Below, piece after piece: positions 1 to 4,990 of a stretch of DNA of 8,888 nucleotides. How positions within the stretch are numbered: the first letter of the stretch is position 1; the number at the start of each line of letters is the position of its first letter. Both the position numbers and the translations under genes were made by a program. Source of the DNA: Deltaproteobacteria bacterium (lineage in GTDB: Bacteria > Desulfobacterota > Desulfarculia > Adiutricales > Adiutricaceae); the NCBI GenBank assembly GCA_031257955.1, contig JAIRNQ010000016.1, positions 1 through 8,888 of the forward strand. The letters run 5' to 3'. The notes under the pieces are model-generated. The model did no database searches. It saw nothing but the letters and a program-made list of their open reading frames with translations, and was not told where the DNA came from.

Positions 1-48
1 CTTAACGACCTCCGGGGGGATATCGCCCCCAGGGGTCTGGGGAAACAT
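1..48 (-). CDS. 5' end of an unidentified gene, cut by the window edge
   Basis: An ATG at 48-46 opens a frame that runs 16 codons to the window edge and reads MFPQTPGGDIPPEVVK. An AGGAG Shine-Dalgarno sequence lies five bases upstream, in 54-58, which is the main reason to believe the start. The gene lies downstream of ctpA on the same strand, but a 694-base repeat-containing gap separates them, so co-transcription is uncertain. The visible residues have no signal-peptide character and I do not recognise the family. It could also be a chance start with a chance Shine-Dalgarno. Confidence 0.5.
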   Translation of the reverse strand, partial: MFPQTPGGDIPPEVVK

Positions 49-522
49 AGACGCTCCTACTTAAAGGGCTCCGGCCGGCGCCTTTTTGGGCTCGAATCCC
101 CCGCCCGGGTCGCGGTACCCTTTAGGGCTTAACCGGGGCTTTACGGGGCGAGTGGCCATCGGCGGCGGAAGCTTAACCGTCGCCTGGCCGGCCCCTTGGG
201 GGAGAGCCAAAAGATCGTCGCGGCCGCCGGGGCTGAACCGGGGGCCCAGGTGTTTTGTCGGGGCGGAGTTGGCCCGCCGCGCGTGGCGGCCGCCCAATCT
301 CGCGGGCGGCTGGTCGACTGGCTTTTGGCCGCCCAGTTTGGGCATAGCCGTTGGCCGTTATTAGTCTGGCTTTTAGCGTTTTGCCTATAACCGTTTGCTA
401 TATGGCGTTTAGCGTTTGGCCGTTGGTAGTCGGGCTTTTGGGGATTAGCCTTTTGCCGTCTAGCTTTTAGCCGTTGGGTATAAGTAGCCTAGCTTTTCCC
501 GTTTGGCCGTTAGCCGATTGTG

Positions 523-710
523 GTCTGGCTTTTGGCCGTTGGCCGTTTGAGGTCTGGCTTTTGGCCGTTGGCCGATTGAGTTCTAGCTTTTGCCGTTTGC
601 CCGTTGGCCGTTTGAGGTCTGGCTTTTGCCGTTTGGCCGACTGAGTTCTGGCTTTTGGCTTTCGGCCGTTAGCCGTTTGAGGTCTGGCTTTTGCCGTTTG
701 GCCGTTTGGG
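523..710. repeat. Tandem array of alternating 29- and 36-bp units
   Basis: Six units follow one another without gaps: 523-551, 552-580, 581-616, 617-645, 646-681 and 682-710. Most start with GTCTGG or TTCTGG followed by CTTTT, and all but the last end in TTGAG or CTGAG. The two 36-bp units are longer by one 7-bp GGCCGTT-like step, so the last four units alternate 36, 29, 36, 29. More decayed relatives of the unit extend left to about 340. The array lies just downstream of ctpA and appears noncoding. Confidence 0.85.
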
Positions 711-712
711 TT

Positions 713-735
713 GGCCCTTCGGCGCGGAAAGGGCC
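713..735. other. Short hairpin just after ctpA
   Basis: GGCCCTT (713-719) and AAGGGCC (729-735) form a perfect 7-bp stem with a 9-base loop, seven bases beyond the ctpA stop codon. Read in the ctpA direction, the stem is followed by AACCCAAACGG rather than a U-tract, so it does not meet the intrinsic-terminator pattern. It could stabilise the mRNA 3' end or assist a Rho-dependent stop. Confidence 0.4.
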
Positions 736-742
736 TGGGGTT

Positions 743-2164
743 TTAGCCCACGACCTTTTGGCGGCGCCTGGGTTCCGCCCCGTTGAAGCCGCTCTTGACC
801 TGGCCTTTTTTGAGCATTTCCAGGGCCTGGTTAAGCTGCTTGTCGTATTCGAGCCGTTCGGCCAGAGTCATGTCCCTGATGGGCTTATCGGGCAAGGACG
901 GGGCTTCGAGTTCCTCGGAATCGTCGCTCTCCTCAACGCTAACCGAATCGGTCCGGGAGCGGGACCGGGAGCCTCTTTCGTTGGCCCCCAAAAGATGCCG
1001 CTCAAGATCGACTTCCCGGGTCGGCTTGTAGTTGGGCGGAAGAAGGCTGGGGACTACCACGTCCGGGGTAATGCCCTCCGACTGGATGGGGCGGCCCGAA
1101 GGCGTATAGAACCTGGCCGTGGTTAGCCGAAGGCCGGAGCCGTCCGGTAGACGAACCACGCTCTGGACCGAGCCTTTGCCGAAGGTCTTGGCCCCCAAAA
1201 TGGTGGCCCGTCCGTAATCCTGAAGGGCCCCGGCCACGATCTCGCTGGCGCTGGCCGAGCCTTCGTTTACCAATACCACCACCGGGCAGTTGTAAGGCAG
1301 AACGGCGGTTTGCTCGGAATTGTAATCCATGTTCTGATCGTCGAATCGACCCCTGGTCTCCACCACCAACACTTGGCCGATGAAGAGCCCGCTAACCCGG
1401 ATGGATTGCTCCAGGAGGCCGCCGGGATCGTTTCGCAAATCCAAAACCAAGCCCTGCAAGGGCGAAGAGGCACCTAGGGAGACGATGGCCTTCTCCACCT
1501 CGGCGGCCGTGTCGGCCTGGAAGTTGGAAATATGAATGTAGCCTATGCCCGGGGTGAGTTCCTCGGAACGCACGCTCCTAAGCGGGATATGGTCCCGGGT
1601 CAAAGTAAAGGTCAGGATACGCTTGGTGGCTGGGCGGTTTACGGTAATGGTTACTTTGGTGCCCAAAGGCCCGCGAATGAGTTTAACCACTTCCATGACC
1701 GACATGTCGGTAGTGCTTTTGTCGTCTATGCTGATCAGTTGGTCGCCGCTCATGATGCCGGCCCGGGAGGCCGGGGTGTCGTCGATGGGGGCGACCACGG
1801 TTACCACCGAGTCCTTAACCGAAAGCTCCATCCCCACGCCGGTGAAACTGCCGCCGGTTTCCTGCTGGAACTCGTTCATCTCCTCGGGGGTCAGATAGGA
1901 CGAATGGGGATCCAGGGTATTGAGCATGCCCCTGACGGCCCCGTTGACCATCTCGGTGGAGTCTGGCTCCTCGACGAATTTGACGTTAATCTCGTAGAAG
2001 ATTCTGGCCAGGGTCTTGAAACCCTCGTACATCTTGAAGTCCGAGGAGGCGGCCAGGGCCTGGGGGACGGCGGCCAAAAAAAACGCGGCCGCCGTGAGGA
2101 TCGCCAGCAGGCGAATGCGATAGCCAATGGCGCGAGAGGCCGGTTCCATGGCATTGTTGCGCAT
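743..2164 (-). CDS. ctpA: S41A-family C-terminal processing peptidase (CtpA/Prc type)
   Basis: This 473-residue protein is an exported serine protease of the C-terminal processing family, which trims or degrades periplasmic proteins and often cell-wall hydrolases or their regulators. A signal peptide spans residues 1-38: basic start, hydrophobic stretch from about 19 to 33, and an ALA cleavage motif at 36-38. A PDZ domain follows at about 105-195. The peptidase core contains NEGSASASEI (300-309), with Ser305 at the nucleophile position, and TFGKGSVQ, with Lys330 exactly 25 residues later as in E. coli Tsp, and Gln334. A Ser/Glu/Asp-rich linker (about 395-425) precedes a C-terminal helix. The start at 2164 is chosen because GGAG lies six bases upstream and it puts the signal peptide at the N-terminus; a longer frame to 2260 would run into fur. 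It starts 56 bases after fur, so the two may be co-transcribed. Fold and catalysis are clear; the physiological substrate is unknown. Confidence 0.95.
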   Translation of the reverse strand: MRNNAMEPASRAIGYRIRLLAILTAAAFFLAAVPQALAASSDFKMYEGFKTLARIFYEINVKFVEEPDSTEMVNGAVRGMLNTLDPHSSYLTPEEMNEFQQETGGSFTGVGMELSVKDSVVTVVAPIDDTPASRAGIMSGDQLISIDDKSTTDMSVMEVVKLIRGPLGTKVTITVNRPATKRILTFTLTRDHIPLRSVRSEELTPGIGYIHISNFQADTAAEVEKAIVSLGASSPLQGLVLDLRNDPGGLLEQSIRVSGLFIGQVLVVETRGRFDDQNMDYNSEQTAVLPYNCPVVVLVNEGSASASEIVAGALQDYGRATILGAKTFGKGSVQSVVRLPDGSGLRLTTARFYTPSGRPIQSEGITPDVVVPSLLPPNYKPTREVDLERHLLGANERGSRSRSRTDSVSVEESDDSEELEAPSLPDKPIRDMTLAERLEYDKQLNQALEMLKKGQVKSGFNGAEPRRRQKVVG

Positions 2165-2220
2165 AGGATACTCCGAAAGATTGATCGCTAAATTTCTTTT
2201 CTTGGGGCCCGCTCCGGGCT

Positions 2221-2700
2221 TTAATTGTTTTCCGTTTGGCAAACGGAGCAAATGCCCCAAATCTCGAATTTGTGCCCTTGGCTCTTGAAGCCTTCCTGGC
2301 GGCAGATTCTTTTTTCCAGGCCGGTCAGCTCAGGGGCGCTGAATTCGAAAATGCTATGACACTTAAGGCATCTTAAGTGGCTGTGGTGTTCCCGACCGTA
2401 GACCCTTTCGTAATGCATGTGCCCGTTTTCCAGATAGACCTCGGCCAGGAGCCCCGACTCGATCAAAAGTGGGATGGCCCGGTAGATGGAGGCCTTGGAT
2501 ATGGGCGTTTTATTGCGAAGGCTCAGGAAGAGCTCGTCCACGTCGAAATGGTCCCGGTTTCTGAGGATTGATTTGGCGATGGCTTCCCGTTCCTTGGTCA
2601 CCCTATAGCCGCGCTCGCGGAGAAAACCCCGAAAGGCTTCCATTTCTTCCACTAGCTCCCCGCTGGGAGCGGGCGATATTTTTGGGTGACTGACTGCCAT
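2221..2700 (-). CDS. Fur-family metal-responsive transcriptional regulator
   Basis: The 159-residue product has the Fur layout: an N-terminal winged helix (recognition helix near SKASIYRAIPLL, 68-79) and a C-terminal metal-binding and dimerisation domain. Metal motifs include HFDVDELF (51-58), HMHYE (94-98), HHSHLRCLKC (105-114) and CSVC (151-154); the two CxxC pairs would hold structural zinc. Aligned by eye to E. coli Fur, the His33/Glu81/His88/His90 site is retained as His51/Glu98/His106/His108. In the other site Asp89 and Glu108 are replaced by Ser107 and Thr126, while His143 is kept. The subtype (Fur, PerR, Zur or another) therefore cannot be assigned. The start at 2700 has only a weak GGGGG-type ribosome site; Met20 (2643) is an alternative that still keeps the DNA-binding domain. 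It lies 731 bases after rsfS and 56 bases before ctpA, so it probably has its own promoter. Confidence 0.93.
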   Translation of the reverse strand: MAVSHPKISPAPSGELVEEMEAFRGFLRERGYRVTKEREAIAKSILRNRDHFDVDELFLSLRNKTPISKASIYRAIPLLIESGLLAEVYLENGHMHYERVYGREHHSHLRCLKCHSIFEFSAPELTGLEKRICRQEGFKSQGHKFEIWGICSVCQTENN

Positions 2701-2779
2701 CCTGCGTTACCCCCAAAAGATTGCGCCATAAGCGCGGCGCCAAAGATGTCTTTACCGTTCGTGGTTTTGTCGCCGGGCC

Positions 2780-2813
2780 CAAAGCCTGGGACCAAAGCCT
2801 GGGACCAAAGCCC
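2780..2813. repeat. 13-bp direct repeat, two and a half copies
   Basis: The unit CAAAGCCTGGGAC occurs at 2780-2792 and 2793-2805, identical, followed by a partial copy at 2806-2813. It lies in the fur leader region between the candidate extended -10 at 2860-2868 and the fur start. No function is evident. Confidence 0.85.
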
Positions 2814-2835
2814 AGATCCTGGCGCCCGGGTTTCA

Positions 2836-2849
2836 CGCCCCCGGGGGCG
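2836..2849. other. 14-bp perfect GC palindrome upstream of fur
   Basis: CGCCCCCGGGGGCG is a perfect palindrome. If the extended -10 at 2860-2868 is used, it would lie just inside the transcribed region, where an operator or a 5' hairpin could act. It does not resemble the AT-rich Fur or PerR boxes known from other bacteria. In a GC-rich genome it may be chance. Confidence 0.35.
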
Positions 2850-2859
2850 ACCGAAAGAC

Positions 2860-2868
2860 ATAATACCA
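2860..2868 (-). promoter_or_regulatory. Candidate extended -10 promoter for fur
   Basis: Read on the minus strand, TGG immediately precedes TATTAT, giving an extended -10 element (TGnTATAAT type, 5 of 6 matches in the hexamer). There is no good -35 at 17-18 bases (AAGCGT). It would give a leader of about 150 bases before the fur start at 2700. Confidence 0.35.
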
Positions 2869-3150
2869 CAAAGGACACTTCAACGCTTCACCCCTTACCC
2901 AAAAAGGTGGGGACAAAGGCCGAAACGTTTTTTTAATCGTTTAAGATTTGCCGCCTTCGGGCCAGGGCCCCGGGGGAGCGGTGCCAAGTGGCTTTCGTGA
3001 GACGGGCGGAGCAAAGTCGGTCATGGGGCCAGCGCCGGCCGCGGCGCCGGGAAGGTTTCCTGGGAAGGGCGACATACCGGACGCGGAATATCGAATCGAA
3101 AAATTGTAGCGAAATTTCGTTCCGGCGCGCTGTAATCCACAACAAACGAG

Positions 3151-3179
3151 ATAGTAGCATGAAACAAGTTTAAAATCAA
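3151..3179 (-). promoter_or_regulatory. Candidate sigma-70 promoter upstream of fur
   Basis: On the minus strand TTGATT (3179-3174) and TACTAT (3156-3151) are 17 bases apart, in the AT-rich patch of an otherwise GC-rich gap. It points toward fur but would leave about 440 untranslated bases, so it may instead drive a small RNA or be chance. Confidence 0.4.
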
Positions 3180-3315
3180 TAGTCAATTTAGGGGTTTTAG
3201 CTAGTTTTTTGCCAAATTTCAAACTCCAAAAAGGCCCAAAGGCGTCCGGAGGCCCAGAACCGACTTAACGGCGCACAAACGACCGCCGTTTGGGCACCAA
3301 GGCCCCAAGTATCGC

Positions 3316-3504
3316 CGGTATTGCCCTCAGTCCCCTGCCCCGCCGGTTTTCTTGGCCCCGGCCGGTTTTCTTGGCCCCGGCCGGTGTTTTGGTCGCCCGG
3401 CTGGGCATTTTTTAATTTCCCGGTACTGGCCTCAGTCCCCTGCCTCGCCGCTTTTCTTGGCCCCGGTCGGTTTTTTGGTCGCCCGGCTGGGTTTTTTCAA
3501 TCTC
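3316..3504. repeat. Direct duplication of the rsfS 3' end, with an internal 19-bp doublet
   Basis: The stretch 3421-3504, which encodes the last codons of rsfS and its stop, is repeated immediately downstream at 3316-3420. Both copies share CCTCAGTCCCCTGCC, a TTTTCTTGGCCCCGG block and GGTCGCCCGGCTGGG in the same order. The outer copy is longer because it contains CGGTTTTCTTGGCCCCGGC twice in tandem (3344-3362 and 3363-3381). The outer copy lies beyond the stop and is not translated as part of rsfS. Confidence 0.85.
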
Positions 3505-4847
3505 TTGGGATCGACCCGGGGGGCATCGGCCCAGAAACTCTCCAAATCGTACTTGGCCCGGCTTTCCGGCAGAAATAGGTGGGCTATGACCTCACCCAGG
3601 TCGATCAGTATCCAGCTGGCATCGGGCTGGTTTAGCCCCTCCAGTCCCAAAGGCTTCACCCCGGCTTCCTTAACCCGCTGGGAGATCTTCTCGGCGATGG
3701 CCTTAATCTGCCTGGGCGTCTCGGCGTGGGCCACGTAAAAGTAGTCGGTAATCGAGCTAAGCCCGGTCAGGTCCAGAAGGACCGGAGAGATCACCTTGTG
3801 CTCGTCCGCCGCCGCCCAGACCCTCCCGGCCAAAGACAGGCCAGAGGCTGGACTCTCTTCGAGCTTGGAAGGCTTTCTTCGGGGCTTGGCGACCGCCGCC
3901 GGCTTCGCTGGCCCAGCCCCCGGAACTGTCCCGGGGCCCGGAACTGGCTCGGCCTCAGAAACCTCCCCGACCAACGGGTCCGTCAAGTCGATGGCCCTCT
4001 TAACTACCTCAACGTCCTCGGCCATGGATTCCCTGAGTATGTCCAGGGCGACCGTGGCCTTTAGTTTCAAGTTGGCCATAATCCGGTAGATGTCCCGACT
4101 GTCGGTTAAGTGGTCGAAGGGATTGGCCTCGTCGGGTTCCGGTTCGCCCTTATCCGTTCCGGTTTTGCCCGGCCCAGCCTTGGCCGGCTTGGCTTTGGTC
4201 GCCGGCGGCGGCTCATCTTCCCCAACGGCCACCGCTTCCTCCCCCAATGGCCCGGTTAAACCGATCTCAGCCTCGATCGCCCCAACGTCCTCGGCCAGGG
4301 ATTCCCTAAGGATGTCCAGGGCGTCGGCGGCCTTGAGCTCTAAGCCGGCCAGGGTCCGGTAGATGTCTCGACTGTCCGTTAAGTGGCTAAAAGGGTTGGT
4401 TTCGGCGGGATCCGGCCCGGCTATGGCCAGTCGGGCTTTGGCCGGCCTGGCTTTGGCCGGCCCGGCTTTTGGGGTCACCTTGACTCTAGCGGCCGTCGGC
4501 TTGGCTTTGGAAGGCACACCCGGCTTGACCTTGGGAGTGGCCATCGGTTTAGCTTTAGGCGCCGGCTTGGCGTTGGACGCGGCCATTGGCCTGGCCTTAG
4601 GCGCCGGCTTGGCTTTGGATGTGGCCGTAGGCTTGGCCTTGGGCACCGGCTTTACTTTGGAAGGCGCTACCGGTTTAGCCTTGGGTGCCGACTTTACTTT
4701 GGAAGGCGCTACCGGTTTAGCCTTGGGTGCCGGCTTGGCTTTGGAAGCCGTTGCCGGTTTAGCTTTGGGGGCCGGTTTGGCTACCGTCGCCTCCGTGGCG
4801 GCGGGCTGGGCTTTTGGCTTGGGTGCGGGCGGATTCTCGGCAGTCAT
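3432..4847 (-). CDS. rsfS: Ribosome silencing factor RsfS with a very long N-terminal extension
   Basis: Residues about 337-438 of this 471-residue protein form a normal RsfS domain: LLDLTGLSSITDYFYVAHAE, RQIKAIAEKI, LEGLNQPDASWILIDLGEV, IAHLFLPESR and YDLESFW. The family binds ribosomal protein uL14 on the 50S subunit and blocks subunit joining when nutrients are scarce; members are usually about 110-130 residues. Ahead of it lie, in order, a Lys/Ala/Pro tract of 14-residue repeats (about 24-121), a 53-residue module (149-201), an acidic then basic linker, a second copy of the module (240-292), and a Pro/Ala-rich linker with a basic cluster. The C-terminal tail (445-471) is Lys-rich. The start at 4847 has GAGG five bases upstream; an upstream in-frame ATG at 4874 has no ribosome site. 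The RsfS assignment is firm. The role of the extension is unknown; its charge suggests nucleic-acid contact, an inference. Confidence 0.92.
   Translation of the reverse strand: MTAENPPAPKPKAQPAATEATVAKPAPKAKPATASKAKPAPKAKPVAPSKVKSAPKAKPVAPSKVKPVPKAKPTATSKAKPAPKARPMAASNAKPAPKAKPMATPKVKPGVPSKAKPTAARVKVTPKAGPAKARPAKARLAIAGPDPAETNPFSHLTDSRDIYRTLAGLELKAADALDILRESLAEDVGAIEAEIGLTGPLGEEAVAVGEDEPPPATKAKPAKAGPGKTGTDKGEPEPDEANPFDHLTDSRDIYRIMANLKLKATVALDILRESMAEDVEVVKRAIDLTDPLVGEVSEAEPVPGPGTVPGAGPAKPAAVAKPRRKPSKLEESPASGLSLAGRVWAAADEHKVISPVLLDLTGLSSITDYFYVAHAETPRQIKAIAEKISQRVKEAGVKPLGLEGLNQPDASWILIDLGEVIAHLFLPESRAKYDLESFWADAPRVDPKRLKKPSRATKKPTGAKKSGEAGD
3972..4130 (-). other. Second copy of the 53-residue NPF/LTDSRDIYR module in RsfS
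   Basis: Encodes residues 240-292, beginning EANPFDHLTDSRDIYR and ending IDLTDPL, with ALDILRESMAEDV in the middle. It matches residues 149-201 without gaps at 36 of 53 positions. The likely structure is a short helical module. I do not recognise it as a named domain. Confidence 0.85.
4245..4403 (-). other. First copy of the 53-residue NPF/LTDSRDIYR module in RsfS
   Basis: Encodes residues 149-201, beginning ETNPFSHLTDSRDIYR and ending GLTGPL, with ALDILRESLAEDV in the middle. The strongest conserved blocks are NPFxHLTDSRDIYR and ALDILRESxAEDV. A degenerate relative of the first block occurs in the neighbouring protein (5153-5209). Confidence 0.85.
4533..4778 (-). repeat. 42-bp coding repeat (14-residue Lys/Ala/Pro unit) in rsfS
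   Basis: Residues 24-105 are built from 14-residue units of the form KxKPxPKAKPxAxS; five full units run from residue 36 to 105, preceded by a partial one. At DNA level the bases 4651-4690 and 4693-4732 are identical over 40 bp at an offset of 42, so at least one duplication is recent. The translated tract resembles the C-terminal tails of histone H1 and H1-like bacterial proteins. Confidence 0.9.
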
Positions 4848-4878
4848 CGTCACCTCAGTTCGCCTAAAAGGCATTTAA

Positions 4879-4890
4879 TTCGGGCCCGAA
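4879..4890. other. 12-bp perfect palindrome upstream of rsfS
   Basis: TTCGGGCCCGAA is perfectly self-complementary and lies about 30 bases upstream of the rsfS start, within the 143-base gap after the upstream gene. It could be a protein-binding site or part of the leader structure. Confidence 0.4.
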
Positions 4891-4923
4891 ACGTATCCGT
4901 TCCGGGGCCCACCGTTTTGGCCT

Positions 4924-4944
4924 GGACGCCAGGTAGCGGCGTCC
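4924..4944. other. Stable hairpin between the upstream gene and rsfS
   Basis: GGACGCC (4924-4930) and GGCGTCC (4938-4944) form a perfect 7-bp GC-rich stem with a 7-base loop, extendable by two pairs across a mismatch. In the rsfS direction no U-tract follows, so it is not a standard terminator. It may set transcript stability between the two genes. Confidence 0.45.
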
Positions 4945-4990
4945 GGGTCCGGCGATTTTTCAAACGGCCTGGGAAAGGGGCCGTAGCCGG

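Larger units (their letters stand above)
49..742. other. Long gap between ctpA and the next gene, without a supported gene
   Basis: About 694 bases hold no convincing gene. The part from 64 to 340 is very GC-rich; its open frames on both strands encode low-complexity Pro/Gly/Arg-rich peptides without ribosome binding sites. From about 340 to 710 the sequence becomes a degenerate repeat field built on a GGCCGTT core with T-runs, ending in the regular array at 523-710. A 7-bp inverted repeat lies at 713-735. No promoter or intrinsic terminator stands out. Confidence 0.6.
2701..3431. other. 731-base gap between rsfS and fur
   Basis: No convincing gene is seen. From right to left, the gap holds a second, decayed copy of the rsfS 3' end (3316-3420), a GC-rich stretch, an AT-rich patch at 3110-3240 with a promoter-like sequence, a GC-rich block with a 14-bp palindrome (2836-2849), and a 13-bp doublet (2780-2813). 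The minus-strand open frames here (for example 2941-3222 and 2603-2878) look basic and random, and none has a good ribosome site. If the promoter near 3165 drives fur, its leader would be about 440 bases. Confidence 0.6.

Noticed and set aside
61..364. Open frames on both strands in the GC-rich stretch left of the repeat field
   Set aside because: Both encode Pro/Gly/Arg-rich peptides without family signatures. The minus-strand start lies at the edge of the repeat field with no Shine-Dalgarno, and the two frames overlap each other on opposite strands.
713..735. Intrinsic terminator for ctpA
   Set aside because: The stem is real but no U-tract follows in the direction of transcription.
590..1126. 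178-codon plus-strand frame starting in the repeat array
   Set aside because: It starts inside the 29/36-bp array and then runs antisense to the certain ctpA coding sequence, so it is a shadow.
2165..2260. A 32-residue longer N-terminus for CtpA
   Set aside because: It would overlap the 3' end of fur and put a hydrophilic segment before the signal peptide; the ATG at 2164 has a good ribosome site.
2929..2945. T-run as a plus-strand terminator
   Set aside because: No stable stem immediately precedes the T-run, and no plus-strand gene lies to its left.
2941..3222. Minus-strand frames in the rsfS-fur gap
   Set aside because: They have basic, random-looking composition and no good ribosome site, and one starts inside the candidate -10 region.
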